A DNA stretch of 64,000 bases from an uncultured Dialister sp. (GCA_934178345.1 CAKPQG010000001.1:124001-188000); one strand, 5' to 3'; counted from the stretch's first letter, positions 1 through 10,197 are shown. Program-made: numbers and translations. The notes: generated from the letters alone by a model not told the origin.

Positions 1-204
1 CATTTTCTGATGGTTGTCCTGCTTTTATTTGCGCAAGTTAACGTTTTAATTAGAATTGTCGCCAAATTGCTTTAAAAGATGCGGGTTTGTAGTATAATGA
101 ATGAGTAAACCATAGTCTTCTATGAAGAGAATCATTTTGATTTCTTAGGGAAGCAAAAAGTATCCGTACGTATTTTTTAGGACGAACCGAGAGAAAGGCG
201 AGCT
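1..204 (+). other. Leader region upstream of the chelatase operon
   Basis: No gene is visible here. A TATAAT hexamer lies at 93-98 with a possible TTTAAA (71-76, 16 bp spacer) or TTGCTT (67-72, 20 bp spacer) as -35, so a transcript could start near 105 and carry a leader of about 100 nt. I looked for the conserved B12-box of a cobalamin riboswitch and did not find one. A purine-rich ribosome-binding site (AAAGGCGAG) precedes the ATG at 205. Confidence 0.4.
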
Positions 205-3200
205 ATGGAACCCAAAATTCTATATATGACGAACCATGACAGGCGGTATGCCTCCATGAAGAAAGCCTGTGAGGCGCTTCAGGAGAAGAGGCTGATTTCT
301 GACCTGTCTATTTCTGTGCGCGTGGAACGCACGAGTGACTGGAGCAGGAATTGGGAGCGCAAAGTATCCGGTGCTTCTCTGGTCATGATTCACTTGATGA
401 AGAATGCACTGAAGTCTTCTTTCTGGAAAGAGTGTAAAAATTTTCTGGATCAGAATCAGATCGCATACTTTGTCGATGCTATTGATGGGGATATGGCAGA
501 GCACAGTGCGTCGATCGATGGCGAGGTGCTCGAGACATTCCGCAAGTACTGCCTGTATGGAGGCCTCAGCAATTTCAAAAATCTTTGGCTGTATGCGAAT
601 GGACTCTTCGATGACAAGGCGGAGAAAGCACAACCGCCGGAGAAGTACAGCTGGGCAGGGATCTATGATCCGGGCGTGGAGAGCCGCTTGCAGAAATCGC
701 TAGCGGATTACGAGGCGGCGCATCCCTATGGAGATCGACCTGTACTGGGGCTGCTTTTCTACCGCGATGAGTGGATCTGGGATGATACCGCGTATGTGAA
801 GGCCTTTCTGGAGGAAGCGGACAAAGAAGGCTATGCGGTGCTTCCTGTCTTTGCGAATGGGTTCATCGATGAGTCGGCAGGCATGCCATCTTTATCAGAG
901 GTGCTGGAGACGTATTTCATGAAGGACGGACAGCCTGTCATCGATGCGCTGGTATCCACGATGAAATTTTCTATGCTTGGCGCAGGAAAGACGAGCCTTC
1001 CCGTCTTGAAGAAGCTAGGAGTGCCTATCCTCTCTGCCTATACGCTTCTCACATCGGAGGCTGACTGGCGTAAGAATCCAGAGGGCATGAATGCGGTGGA
1101 AACGTCGATCGCGGTTGCGCTTCCTGAGCTGGACGGCGCGATTTCCGGTCTGCCGATCGCAGGTCGAAAAAAAGATGCCGATGGCAGTGTCTCCTATGTG
1201 CCGATTCCTGAGCGCGTGACGCAGATGGTCAAAAAGGCAGGAAAATGGGCGAGCCTTCATCATATGAAGAATGAAAATAAAAAAATCGCTATCATTTTCC
1301 ATAATTATCCGGCGAAGAATTCGAATATCGGGAGTGCTTCCGGTCTGGATACGATGGAGAGTACCATCCGTCTCATGAAGGAAATGAAGAAAGCGGGCTA
1401 TCAGATGGATTTCATCCCGGAAACATCGGATGATTTCATCCAGCTCATGACATCCCATGCGACGAATGACATTTCCATGATGACCGAAGAGCAGGCGGAG
1501 TCCTGCCAGAAGCTTTCCTGTCGTGAGTACTTGGATTTCTTCCGACAGCTCGGGAAAGAAGCGAAGGCGTCCATGGTGGATACCTGGGGAGAGGCACCGG
1601 GCGATGTCATGATTTCAGAAAAAGGTGATATTCTCGTCCCCGGTACGATGGACGGACATCTTTTCCTCACGGTGCAGCCATCGCGCCAGTACGGGATGGA
1701 TCCTTCGAAGGCGTATCATGATCCGAAGATCCCGCCGACACATCAGTATCTCGCTTTCTACTACTGGCTGCGTCATGTGTGGAAAGCGGATGCGGTCATT
1801 CATATGGGGACGCATGGAAATCTGGAATGGCTTCCGGGGAAAGGTGTCGGACTGGATGAAGAAAGCTATCCGGACATCGCCCTCGGGGATATCCCGAATA
1901 TCTATCCATACCATATGACGATCACCGGCGAAGGTATGATCGCCAAGCGCCGTGCCTCCGGCTGTCTGGTCAGCTACATGCCGGCGCCAGTCGCTGATGC
2001 AGGTGCTTACGATGAAATCGCCGAGCTGGAGAAAACGATCGATGAGTATGCCGCTCTCAAGGGAAATGGGAGCGATGTTTCTGCGATGGAGGAGCCGATT
2101 CGCAAATTGGCGGTGAAAGCCAAGCTGGATGAAGAAGTGCCTTATCAGGAAAAGAAGCCATTTGCGGACTATGTCGCTTCGCTGCATGACTATATCGAAG
2201 AGCTGAAAGACAGCGAAGTCCATGTGGGACTGCACATTCTGGGGCAGCCGCTGACAGGCACTCTTCTTGTAGATGGCATTCTTCAGATGCTGCGTCTTTC
2301 GAATGGAGAGATGCCTTCCATTTATGATTTGTTCGCTGAAAAATACGGCGTTACCTTGGATGATATCCAGCAGCATGCGGGAGACATGGTGGAAACGCAG
2401 GGGATCACCGGCGGACAGCTGATGGATCAAATCCGAAAAGAAGCGAAGCAGGTCATCGAAACGCTATCTTCCGGCAGCTTTACGGCAGAAGCAATCACTT
2501 CTGCCATGGCGCTTCCGGAGGCGCAGGGCAGTGACGCATGGAGAAAGACACTGAAAAAACTCCTCTTGTTTGTAAATGAGGAGATGGTGCCGCGTATTCA
2601 GGGGGCGAAGGAGGAACTTACGCACACGATGGATGCGCTGGCAGGCCGCTATGTGGAGCCGGGGCCTTCCGGTTCACCAAATGCTGGCGGTGTTTCGCTT
2701 CTCCCTTCGGGGCGCAATTTCTATGGCACGGATCCCCGCACCATGCCATCCCCGGCAGGATGGCAGCTCGGCGTGAAGTTGGGCGATCGCATGATAGAGA
2801 AATTCATCGCTGACCAGGGCAAGTATCCGGAAAATATCGGGATGGTACTGTGGTCGGGACCGAATATGCGCTCCTCGGGGCAGGACATCGCCGAATTCCT
2901 TTACCTCTTGGGCGTCCGTCCTGTCTGGCAGAAGGGAAGTCTGCGCGTGACAGGGCTCGAGGCGATACCCCTTACGGAACTCAAACGGCCGCGCATCGAC
3001 GTGACGGGACGTATCTCCGGTCTTTTCCGCGACACCCTTCCGCAGCTCGCTGAATTGATGGATCAGGCGGTACTTCTTGTGGCTTCTCTGGATGAATCTG
3101 AAGAGGATAACTTCATCCGCAAGCATGTGAAAGAAGATGCCAGATCCATGGAGGATGCCGGTGTCGATGGAGATGAGGCATGGAGAAATGCAGCTTTCCG

Positions 3201-3918
3201 CATCTTTGGCGACGCGCCCGGGACCTACGGCGCGGGTGTCAATACGGTGCTTGATGCGAAGAACTGGCAGACGGAAGAGGACTTGGCGAATGTGTATGTC
3301 CGCTGGGGCGGGCACGTCTTCGGCGGCGGCAAACGCGGCGTCTTCCATCCAGAGCTGTTCCAGAAGCGCCTCGCTTCTCTCGACCTTACGGTCAAGAATG
3401 AGGAAAACCATGAGAGCAATATCCTCTCGTCTGATGATTACAATGCATTCCATGGCGGGATGATCGCGGCAGTCAAGAGCCTCGGCGGGAAAGCACCTGT
3501 TTCCTATGTGGGGGACAGTACGAATCGGTCTTCTGTCGGTGTAAAGACGGTACAGGAAGAGATGAAGCGCGTTTTCCGCTCAGAATCTATGAATCCGAAG
3601 TATATCGAAGGGCTCATGAAACACGGCTACAAAGGGGCGACCGATCTCGCAAACCGTCTCTCGATTTCCTTCCAGTGGGATGCGACAAGCAGTGTCATGG
3701 ATGACTGGATGTATGAACAGTATGCCCAGAAATATGCTTTAGATCCGGCGATGCAGAAATGGATGAAGAAGGTCAATCCATGGGCGCTCCAGAGCATGGC
3801 AGAGACGCTTCTTGAAGCAAACCAGCGTGACATGTGGCATGCAAGCGATGAGATGAAAGAGGAGCTGCAGGAGCTTTACCTCTCTGTCGAAGGGGAACTC
3901 GAAGATGATGACGACTGA
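205..3918 (+). CDS. cobN: CobN/BchH-type metal chelatase large subunit
   Basis: This 1237-residue protein matches the length and key motifs of the CobN / magnesium-chelatase H family, which binds the tetrapyrrole and inserts a divalent metal with help from an AAA ATPase pair. The family segment HMGTHGNLEWLPGKG is at about residues 533-547, and a second conserved stretch (FGGGKRGVFHPELF) lies near the C-terminus. The two ATPase partners follow downstream, so the complex is likely CobN plus ChlI plus ChlD. Its 3' end overlaps the radical SAM gene by 14 bp, which implies coupled translation. The metal is not determined by sequence: cobalt is the default guess because corrinoid genes lie a few kb away and no chlorophyll gene is seen, but nickel or another metal is possible. 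Confidence 0.88.
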   Translation: MEPKILYMTNHDRRYASMKKACEALQEKRLISDLSISVRVERTSDWSRNWERKVSGASLVMIHLMKNALKSSFWKECKNFLDQNQIAYFVDAIDGDMAEHSASIDGEVLETFRKYCLYGGLSNFKNLWLYANGLFDDKAEKAQPPEKYSWAGIYDPGVESRLQKSLADYEAAHPYGDRPVLGLLFYRDEWIWDDTAYVKAFLEEADKEGYAVLPVFANGFIDESAGMPSLSEVLETYFMKDGQPVIDALVSTMKFSMLGAGKTSLPVLKKLGVPILSAYTLLTSEADWRKNPEGMNAVETSIAVALPELDGAISGLPIAGRKKDADGSVSYVPIPERVTQMVKKAGKWASLHHMKNENKKIAIIFHNYPAKNSNIGSASGLDTMESTIRLMKEMKKAGYQMDFIPETSDDFIQLMTSHATNDISMMTEEQAESCQKLSCREYLDFFRQLGKEAKASMVDTWGEAPGDVMISEKGDILVPGTMDGHLFLTVQPSRQYGMDPSKAYHDPKIPPTHQYLAFYYWLRHVWKADAVIHMGTHGNLEWLPGKGVGLDEESYPDIALGDIPNIYPYHMTITGEGMIAKRRASGCLVSYMPAPVADAGAYDEIAELEKTIDEYAALKGNGSDVSAMEEPIRKLAVKAKLDEEVPYQEKKPFADYVASLHDYIEELKDSEVHVGLHILGQPLTGTLLVDGILQMLRLSNGEMPSIYDLFAEKYGVTLDDIQQHAGDMVETQGITGGQLMDQIRKEAKQVIETLSSGSFTAEAITSAMALPEAQGSDAWRKTLKKLLLFVNEEMVPRIQGAKEELTHTMDALAGRYVEPGPSGSPNAGGVSLLPSGRNFYGTDPRTMPSPAGWQLGVKLGDRMIEKFIADQGKYPENIGMVLWSGPNMRSSGQDIAEFLYLLGVRPVWQKGSLRVTGLEAIPLTELKRPRIDVTGRISGLFRDTLPQLAELMDQAVLLVASLDESEEDNFIRKHVKEDARSMEDAGVDGDEAWRNAAFRIFGDAPGTYGAGVNTVLDAKNWQTEEDLANVYVRWGGHVFGGGKRGVFHPELFQKRLASLDLTVKNEENHESNILSSDDYNAFHGGMIAAVKSLGGKAPVSYVGDSTNRSSVGVKTVQEEMKRVFRSESMNPKYIEGLMKHGYKGATDLANRLSISFQWDATSSVMDDWMYEQYAQKYALDPAMQKWMKKVNPWALQSMAETLLEANQRDMWHASDEMKEELQELYLSVEGELEDDDD

Positions 3919-4957
3919 CCTATCGCCGATCCGTATGCTGGTCCTCACGCTGACCGGCCGCTGCAACTTTGCCTGCCGGTATTGTTATGCAGCAGACGCG
4001 GATCAGGTGGATATGAAGGAGGAGACGGCCATTGCGGCATTGCACCTTGCCGGAAGGGGAGGAAATCGCTTTCTCCTGCAGTTTTCCGGCGGGGAGCCGC
4101 TGCTTCGATTTCCTCTCATACGGAAACTGGTAGAAATCGCCGAGAGGAATCATTATGATGCACAGATGCAGATACAGACGAATGGTTCACTCCTCACCAA
4201 AGATATAGGTACATGGCTCTACCAGCATGGAGTGGGGATCGGTATTTCCTGTGACGGACGCAAGGATCTCATGGACCGCACGCGCCGGAGAAAAGATGGC
4301 GGCTCGTCCTTTCAGGCTGCGTCAGAAGGCTTTAAGAATCTGGCTGCTGCCGGCATCGGGACGGGCATCACCTGCGTCGTGACAGAGGATATGACGGAGG
4401 ATCTTCCGGGTATTGCAGACATGGCGCATTTCTATGGAAATGTTCACCAGGTCGGCTTCGATATCTTGCGTGAGCAGGGGCGTGGGGCTGCTCTTCATGC
4501 GCCTTCCGCAGAGGCGATGACAAAAGCGCTCGAAAAGACGGCGGCGCGCATGGACCTTTTGGAACAGATGACGGGACGGCATATCCATTTCACGCAGGAG
4601 GATCGAGCTGCTCGTCTTGCGAAAACCAAGGATTACGATTTCCCGCAATGCTATGCCATGCACGGGGAAGCGGCTTTTGTCGATGTGCATGGGAATATCT
4701 ATGCCTGCTCCTCGCTGATGGGAAGAGATCGCTATCTTCTGGGGAATGTCCACGAAGGGCGTGATCCTGAAAAAGTGAGAGCCGTTGCTGCTTTTGTCGA
4801 GAAGTCCATGGCGGAGTGCCGCGACTGCTCCTATTTCCCTCTATGCGGCGGTGGCTGCTTCTCCCGCTGGCTTCGCTCGGACGGAGCGGTGAAAAAGTCT
4901 GAAGCAGAATGCGCGATGAAACAGTTTTTTATAAAAAGATACATGAGGGAACGCTGA
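3905..4957 (+). CDS. Radical SAM protein with SPASM domain, chelatase-associated
   Basis: This 350-residue enzyme has the radical SAM cluster motif C20-x3-C24-x2-C27 in the context GRCNFACRYCY, followed by the SAM-binding FSGGEPLL. The C-terminal half carries the full SPASM pattern: C-x13-G-x4-C (CYAMHG to GNIYAC), then C-x2-C-x5-C-x3-C (CRDCSYFPLCGGGC) and a last cysteine near the C-terminus, so two auxiliary Fe-S clusters are expected. SPASM enzymes usually modify ribosomal peptides or proteins (anSME, PqqE). No small precursor-peptide gene is visible nearby. Its start lies inside the end of cobN, in another frame, so the two are translated together. The substrate is unknown; it could act on a chelatase subunit, an unseen peptide or the tetrapyrrole. 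Confidence 0.88.
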   Translation: MMTTDLSPIRMLVLTLTGRCNFACRYCYAADADQVDMKEETAIAALHLAGRGGNRFLLQFSGGEPLLRFPLIRKLVEIAERNHYDAQMQIQTNGSLLTKDIGTWLYQHGVGIGISCDGRKDLMDRTRRRKDGGSSFQAASEGFKNLAAAGIGTGITCVVTEDMTEDLPGIADMAHFYGNVHQVGFDILREQGRGAALHAPSAEAMTKALEKTAARMDLLEQMTGRHIHFTQEDRAARLAKTKDYDFPQCYAMHGEAAFVDVHGNIYACSSLMGRDRYLLGNVHEGRDPEKVRAVAAFVEKSMAECRDCSYFPLCGGGCFSRWLRSDGAVKKSEAECAMKQFFIKRYMRER

Positions 4958-5031
4958 TTCCGCAAAGAACCTGTGTTTCTCCTGCACCTTTTTTCTATCG
5001 ATAAGATCCATTTATTGTAAGGAGGATATCT

Positions 5032-6060
5032 ATGAAAAGACAGGGAACATTTCCATTTACAGCCATCATCGGGCAGGATACGATGAAAAGAGCACTCGTG
5101 CTGAATGTCGTCAATCCAAAGCTGGGCGGCGTACTCATTCAGGGCGAGAAAGGGACGGCAAAGTCGACAGCAGTGCGCGCGCTCGCTGACCTGCTTCCGC
5201 CGCGCCGCTGCATCAAGGGATGCCGTTTCCATGACGATCCGGATGACAAAGCCAACTGGTGTGATGAATGCCATGAAAAATACGACCATGCAGAACCGGA
5301 CGTAGAGATGCTGCCGATGAAGGTGGTCGAGCTTCCGGTCAGTGCGACAGAAGACCGTGTCGTCGGCACACTGGATATCGAGGCGGCTATCCGTGAAGGC
5401 AAGCGGTCTTTCGAAACGGGTATTCTCGCAGATGCAAACCGCAACATTCTCTATGTCGATGAGATCAATCTGCTGGATGACCATGTCGTCGATGTACTTC
5501 TTGACTCTGCCGCTATGGGGATCAATACCGTAGAGCGTGAAGGGATTTCCTACTCCCATCCGGCGCGCTTTTCTCTGGTCGGCACGATGAATCCGGAAGA
5601 AGGGGACATCCGTCCGCAGCTTCTTGACCGTTTCGCCCTTTCTGTCAAGGTCGTCGGTGAACAGGATCCGGAAAAGAGAGCGGAAATCATCAAACGCCGT
5701 CTCGCTTATGAAGCGGATCCGCAGCCTTTCCTCGATGCATGGAAGGATGAACAGGAGAAAGAAGTCCGCCGCATCGAGCGTGCGATGAAGCTGCTCCCGC
5801 AGGTCACCGTGTCGAATGACATTCTCCTGCTGGCTGCCAAGATCTCCATCACGCTTGGCGTCGATGGTCACCGTGCAGACATCACGCTGATCAAGACGGC
5901 AGAAACCATCGCGGCCGTAGAAGGTCATACTGAGGTCACGAAGGAAGACATCCGTGAGGCTTCCCGTCTGGCGCTCCCGCACCGTATGAGACGCCGTCCT
6001 TTCGAAGAACAGACTCTGGACTGGTCCGAAGTGGATAAGGTCATCGACGATGAAGCGTAA
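5032..6060 (+). CDS. chlI: ChlI/BchI-like chelatase AAA+ ATPase
   Basis: This 342-residue protein is an AAA+ ATPase of the magnesium-chelatase I type. Walker A is GEKGTAKS (residues 38-45), Walker B lies in [11 protein letters not shown], and the ATPase sensor region [16 protein letters not shown] is intact. A cysteine cluster of the form C-x3-C then C-x2-C sits between Walker A and Walker B (CIKGC, later CDEC), as in some bacterial BchI proteins, and may bind zinc. A strong ribosome-binding site (TAAGGAGGATAT) precedes the ATG, 74 bp after the radical SAM gene. The last bases overlap the ChlD start by 11 bp. It probably forms a hexameric motor with the next protein and drives metal insertion by the CobN-type subunit. 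Confidence 0.92.
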   Translation: MKRQGTFPFTAIIGQDTMKRALVLNVVNPKLGGVLIQGEKGTAKSTAVRALADLLPPRRCIKGCRFHDDPDDKANWCDECHEKYDHAEPDVEMLPMKVVELPVSATEDRVVGTLDIEAAIREGKRSFETGILADANRNILYVDEINLLDDHVVDVLLDSAAMGINTVEREGISYSHPARFSLVGTMNPEEGDIRPQLLDRFALSVKVVGEQDPEKRAEIIKRRLAYEADPQPFLDAWKDEQEKEVRRIERAMKLLPQVTVSNDILLLAAKISITLGVDGHRADITLIKTAETIAAVEGHTEVTKEDIREASRLALPHRMRRRPFEEQTLDWSEVDKVIDDEA

Positions 6061-7963
6061 CGGATTTCCTTTCGCTGCCATCTGCGGCGCAGAAAAGGCG
6101 AAGGAAGCGATCCTCCTCACCCTGGTCAACCCGCACGCCGGAGGACTTCTCCTGTCTGGTGAAAAGGGAACAGGGAAATCTACGCTCGTCCGAAGCGCCA
6201 GAGAGCTTCTGGACGCCCCGTGGGTAGAGGTGCCGATCAGCATCACAGAGGACCGTCTCTTCGGAGCTATCGATGCCGAAGAGGCCATTCGAAGCGGGCA
6301 CAAAAAGCTCCTGCCGGGTCTTATTGATGAAGCGAATGACGGACTGCTCTATATCGATGATGCGAATCTGCTGCGCGACGATCTGCTTTCTGCCATTCTG
6401 AATATTCGTGAGGCAGGCGGCTACCGCCTCGAGCGTGACGGTCTCTCGGAGCAGAGAGAGTCTCGTTTCACGGTACTTTCTGTCATGAATCCGGAAAGCG
6501 GTACGCTTTCTTCTTCTTCGCTCGACCGTTTCGGCCTCTTTGCCCAGATAGAGCCTGCGACAGATGATAAGACCAGGATCGAAATCATTCGACGTGTACT
6601 GGATTTCGAAAAAGACGGACTGGCCTTCCGTAAGAAATGGGAGAAAGAGACAGAAGCGCTGAGGGATCAGGTCGCCAAGGCCAGAGAAAGACTGAAAGAT
6701 GTCGAGGTGTCACCGGCTATGATCCAGCTGGCCGCCGTCTATACACTGAAGGCACATGTGGCGGGACATCGTGCGGATATTTATCTCATCGAAGCCGCCA
6801 GAGCTGAAGCGGCATTGGCGGGAAGAAAATATGTCCTTCCGAAAGACCTTGAAAAGGCGGCAGAATTCATCCTGCCTCACCGCATGAGAAAAGCGGAAGA
6901 AGAGGAAGATAGGCATGAGGATACAGAGAATCCACCGCCGCAGCCGCCGGATAGCGAGGCACCTTCGAAGGATCAGCCGCAGGATACTTCTCAGAGTGAT
7001 CAGGATTTCACAAGACCGGAGCAGCCGCAGCCCGAGCAGACGGATACGGAAGACAGTCAAGGCAATGAGAATCAAAATGATACCAATGCCCAGATGTCGA
7101 ACCCGAAGGGGGCTTCCCGTGAACGTGTCGATGCGGCCAATCTCCATGTCAATCTGCCTCCGATGTGGATCGAGCCTGCCAAGGACAGAAAGCCGAAGAA
7201 AGGGAGCGGTAAGCGCAGCCTGACCATGACTGACCTGATGCAGGGACGCTATGTACGTGCGGAAATCCCGAAAGCAAAGACCAGCGACATTGCTTTCGAT
7301 GCTACGCTGCGTGCGGCGGCTCCGTATCAGAAGGCCCGCCCGTCGAATGGATGCGCTGTCGTCATCAGAAAAGATGACCTTCGCAGCAAAGTGCGTGAAA
7401 AACGCACGGGGAATATTTTCCTTTTCGTCGTCGATGCCTCCGGATCCATGGGCGCTCGGGAACGTATGAAAACGGTCAAAGGCGTCATCTTCAAGATCCT
7501 CCTTGATGCGTATCAGAAACGTGATCGCGTCGGTATGATCGCTTTCCGTAAGAAGCAGGCGGAGGTCCTTCTCCCTGTCACAAGAAGCGTAGATTTCGCG
7601 CAGAAGAAACTGGCCTCTATGCCGACCGGCGGCAAGACGCCGCTGGCAAAAGGTCTTCTCAAAGCGGAAGATGTACTCGATATGCTTTATAGGCAGGATC
7701 CGGCGCAGGATCCCGTTGTCATTCTCATCACGGATGGCCGTGCGACCAGTCCGCTCAATGAAGGAACCAATCCAGTGACGGATGCCATGGATGAAGCGAA
7801 ACGCATAGGACGCCGCCATCTACCTGTGGCTGTCATCGATACGGAGTCGGGCTTTATCCGGCTCGGTCTGGCGAAAAAGATCGCCAAGGCCATGGGGGCC
7901 TCCTATTTCCAGGTCGATAAGATGACAGAAGACCAGCTTCTCCATATTTGGCGCTGCATGTAA
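6050..7963 (+). CDS. chlD: ChlD/BchD-like chelatase subunit (AAA+ and VWA)
   Basis: This 637-residue protein has an N-terminal AAA+ domain, a long acidic proline/glutamine-rich linker (about residues 285-350), and a C-terminal von Willebrand A domain. Walker A is GEKGTGKST (37-45), so the ATPase site looks intact, unlike some ChlD proteins. The VWA metal site is complete: DASGSMG near residue 462, a threonine in [10 protein letters not shown], and ITDGRATSP. ChlD-type subunits bridge the ATPase ring and the large catalytic subunit. The start overlaps chlI, which fits production at a fixed ratio. A perfect hairpin terminator follows at 8028-8068, making this the last gene of the operon. Confidence 0.92.
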   Translation: MKRNGFPFAAICGAEKAKEAILLTLVNPHAGGLLLSGEKGTGKSTLVRSARELLDAPWVEVPISITEDRLFGAIDAEEAIRSGHKKLLPGLIDEANDGLLYIDDANLLRDDLLSAILNIREAGGYRLERDGLSEQRESRFTVLSVMNPESGTLSSSSLDRFGLFAQIEPATDDKTRIEIIRRVLDFEKDGLAFRKKWEKETEALRDQVAKARERLKDVEVSPAMIQLAAVYTLKAHVAGHRADIYLIEAARAEAALAGRKYVLPKDLEKAAEFILPHRMRKAEEEEDRHEDTENPPPQPPDSEAPSKDQPQDTSQSDQDFTRPEQPQPEQTDTEDSQGNENQNDTNAQMSNPKGASRERVDAANLHVNLPPMWIEPAKDRKPKKGSGKRSLTMTDLMQGRYVRAEIPKAKTSDIAFDATLRAAAPYQKARPSNGCAVVIRKDDLRSKVREKRTGNIFLFVVDASGSMGARERMKTVKGVIFKILLDAYQKRDRVGMIAFRKKQAEVLLPVTRSVDFAQKKLASMPTGGKTPLAKGLLKAEDVLDMLYRQDPAQDPVVILITDGRATSPLNEGTNPVTDAMDEAKRIGRRHLPVAVIDTESGFIRLGLAKKIAKAMGASYFQVDKMTEDQLLHIWRCM

Positions 7964-8027
7964 ATGGAGAAAAGGAGCGGCGTGCGAGGCATCCTGTGAT
8001 ACACTGCTTTCCTTTCGCGCAGCATCA

Positions 8028-8068
8028 AAAAATCCGACTGTTTACCAAAAGTAAACAGTCGGATTTTT
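8028..8068 (+). terminator. Perfect 18-bp hairpin terminator after chlD
   Basis: An 18-bp arm (8028-8045) is followed by a 5-nt loop and its exact reverse complement (8051-8068). The arms start with AAAAA and end with TTTTT, so the hairpin can work in both directions and may also end transcription coming from galU. Confidence 0.85.
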
Positions 8069-8084
8069 GCGTGCGGGGAGGGAA

Positions 8085-8262
8085 ATCAGCGTTCTCCTTA
8101 GGGAAACACTGATTAAATCGTTGTCAGATTTTACTCTTGAATTTTTATGCATAGCGAGGAATAACCTGACGCGAATAGCGAGCTATTTAAGGAAGGTCAT
8201 GACGAAGCTATGTATAAAAATTCTTGTAAAATCTGACTCTGCGATTGAATCAGCGTTCCCTT
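8085..8262. repeat. MITE-like element, copy 1, with extra end
   Basis: A non-coding element of about 163 bp spans 8100-8262. Its left end reads GGGAAACACTGATTAAATCG and its right end is the near-inverse (GCGATTGAATCAGCGTTCCC), giving terminal inverted repeats of about 20 bp. Inside, an ATTTTTATGCATAGC / GCTATGTATAAAAAT pair forms a second inverted repeat. A further end fragment (AATCAGCGTTCTCCTTA) lies head-to-head at 8085-8099. Related copies are at 34100, 43860 and 62577. The galU stop codon TAA (minus strand, 8261-8263) falls on the element boundary. Confidence 0.8.
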
Positions 8263-9142
8263 AGTCCATGCTTGCAACCAGCGTTTTTAAATAGTTCTTG
8301 AAATCTTCTCCGAGGTCTTCCCTGCGAAGAGCAAATTCTACGGTCGCCTTGAGGTAGCCGAGCTTATTTCCCGTGTCATAACGCTTGCCTGTGAAATTGT
8401 AGGCATAGACATGACCATCATGTGCCATGACGCGCAGGGCATCGGTGAGCTGGATCTCTCCGCCCTTTCCAGGCTTCGTCTGTTCCAGAATTCCAAAAAT
8501 ATCCGGCGTGATGACGTATCGGCCAAGTGCTGCAAACTGGCTCGGCGCTTCCTCTATCGACGGTTTCTCGATCATATCCTTCACGTGAACCAGATTCGGA
8601 TCTTCTGTTGGGACGCCGTTTACGATGCCGTAAGAGGAAACCGCGCTTTTGGGGACGATCTGGCAGCCGATGACGGTGGCGCCAGTCTTTTGGTACTGGT
8701 CCATCAGCTGTTTCAGCGCCGGGGTATCATTGCCATTGTACACGACATCATCGCCAAGAATGACGCCGAATGGTTCATCATCGATGAAATCCTTCGCGCA
8801 GAGTATGGCATCGCCGAGGCCTCTCATATATGGCTGACGGGTGTAGTGGATCTTCACAGAAGCGACCTGGCGGACTTCTTTCAGAAGATCCATCTTTCCG
8901 GATTCATAAAGATGCTCTTCGAGTTCAGGGGAGGAGTCGAAGTGATCTTCGATCGCTCTCTTGGCATGGCCGGAAATGATCAGGATCTGCTCGATGCCGC
9001 TCGCTTTGATTTCTTCAACGATATATTGGATGGTGGGTTTGTCGACGATAGGCAGCATTTCCTTGGGCATCGCTTTTGTTTCCGGCAGGAAACGGGTGCC
9101 AAAGCCAGCAGCCGGAATGACGGCTTTTCTGATTTTCTGCAT
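8261..9142 (-). CDS. galU: UTP-glucose-1-phosphate uridylyltransferase
   Basis: This 293-residue protein makes UDP-glucose from UTP and glucose-1-phosphate. The nucleotide-binding signature AGFGTRFLPETKAMPKEM is near the N-terminus, and the family's GLGDAI and GRYVI segments are present. Length is normal for GalU. A good ribosome-binding site (AAGGAG) lies upstream on the minus strand. It follows galE by 62 bp in the same direction, so the pair supplies and interconverts UDP-glucose and UDP-galactose for envelope polysaccharide. The substrate glucose-1-phosphate could come from the phosphohexomutase at 34.6 kb. The stop codon overlaps a MITE end. Confidence 0.96.
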   Translation of the reverse strand: MQKIRKAVIPAAGFGTRFLPETKAMPKEMLPIVDKPTIQYIVEEIKASGIEQILIISGHAKRAIEDHFDSSPELEEHLYESGKMDLLKEVRQVASVKIHYTRQPYMRGLGDAILCAKDFIDDEPFGVILGDDVVYNGNDTPALKQLMDQYQKTGATVIGCQIVPKSAVSSYGIVNGVPTEDPNLVHVKDMIEKPSIEEAPSQFAALGRYVITPDIFGILEQTKPGKGGEIQLTDALRVMAHDGHVYAYNFTGKRYDTGNKLGYLKATVEFALRREDLGEDFKNYLKTLVASMD

Positions 9143-9204
9143 GATAATTCTCCTTCTTGTGTGTTTAATATTTGAGGCGTGGAAGAATCAAAAAGGAATG
9201 ATTC

Positions 9205-10197
9205 TTACTTTTTATATCCATAGGGATGCGACTTATGCCATTTCCAGGCAGAAGCGATGATTTCCCGTGTATCGGAATGGGTGGGATGCCAGCCGAGGAC
9301 AGCTTTACACTTCTTGGAAGAGGCGATGAGTACAGCCGGGTCGCCGCTGCGGCGCGCTTCTTCGGTGACTTTGAAGTCGATGCCCGTCACTTCTTTGGCG
9401 GTGTCGATGATATCACGGACCGAGAAGCCATTTTCACTGCCCAGATTGAAATAGGTGCTGTCTCCACCTTTAAGAAGGTACTGCATGGCGAGTACATGAG
9501 CATCAGCGAGGTCTACGACGTGGATGTAGTCACGGATGCAGGTGCCATCCGGGGTCAGATAGTCCGTGCCATAGATCGCGATATGGTCGCGCACGCCCTG
9601 TGCTGTTTTCAGGATGAGGGGGATCAAGTGAGACTCTGGGTTGTGGTCTTCCCCGATCGTGCCATCGAGTGCAGCGCCGGCCGCATTGAAGTAGCGGAGC
9701 GCAACATAGCGAAGGCCATAGGCATCGGTGAAGTCTTTCATCATGTGTTCGATGACCAGTTTCGTGCGGCCATAGACATTGGTCGGATTGTGCGGGAAAT
9801 CTTCTTCAATCGGCGTTTTTTCCGGTTCACCATAGACAGCGGCCGTGGAAGAGAATACGATCTTGGAAACGCCAGCTTTTTGCATGCCGAGGAGCAGGTG
9901 AAGCGTACCCTCGACATTATTCGTATAATACTTGGCAGGATCCACCATGGATTCGCCGACAAGGGAATAGGCAGCGAAATGGATGACGCCGTCAATTTTA
10001 TATTTTTCAAGGGTTTCAGCGACGAAATCAATATCGTGAATGTCACCTTTGACGAGTGTCACTTCTTCCGGGACGGATTCGGCATGACCTGTAGAGAGAT
10101 TATCGAAAATCACAGGCGTCAGCCCTTCGGCAGCTGCCAGTGCGCGGACAGTGTGGGAACCGATATAGCCAGCACCGCCAGTGACAAGAATATTCAT
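9205..10197 (-). CDS. galE: UDP-glucose 4-epimerase
   Basis: This 330-residue protein of the extended short-chain dehydrogenase family interconverts UDP-glucose and UDP-galactose using bound NAD. The N-terminal Rossmann motif GGAGYIGSH is present, with the catalytic serine region (SSTAAVYG) and the YGRTK tyrosine/lysine motif. It is full length. An AAGGAGG site precedes the ATG. It sits upstream of galU on the minus strand and is likely co-transcribed with it from a promoter near 10240-10263. Confidence 0.96.
   Translation of the reverse strand: MNILVTGGAGYIGSHTVRALAAAEGLTPVIFDNLSTGHAESVPEEVTLVKGDIHDIDFVAETLEKYKIDGVIHFAAYSLVGESMVDPAKYYTNNVEGTLHLLLGMQKAGVSKIVFSSTAAVYGEPEKTPIEEDFPHNPTNVYGRTKLVIEHMMKDFTDAYGLRYVALRYFNAAGAALDGTIGEDHNPESHLIPLILKTAQGVRDHIAIYGTDYLTPDGTCIRDYIHVVDLADAHVLAMQYLLKGGDSTYFNLGSENGFSVRDIIDTAKEVTGIDFKVTEEARRSGDPAVLIASSKKCKAVLGWHPTHSDTREIIASAWKWHKSHPYGYKK

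Noticed and set aside
1..204. Cobalamin riboswitch before the chelatase operon or before cbiL
   Set aside because: The conserved B12-box sequence was not found in either leader by eye. A covariance-model search would settle it.
3919..5031. A small precursor peptide for the SPASM enzyme
   Set aside because: No short frame with a ribosome-binding site was found in the gaps at 1-204, 4958-5031 or 7964-8260. Very short or distant peptides cannot be excluded.
4831..6303. A 490-codon open frame on the minus strand
   Set aside because: It lies opposite the conserved chlI and radical SAM genes, has no good start site, and is explained by codon bias of the plus-strand genes.
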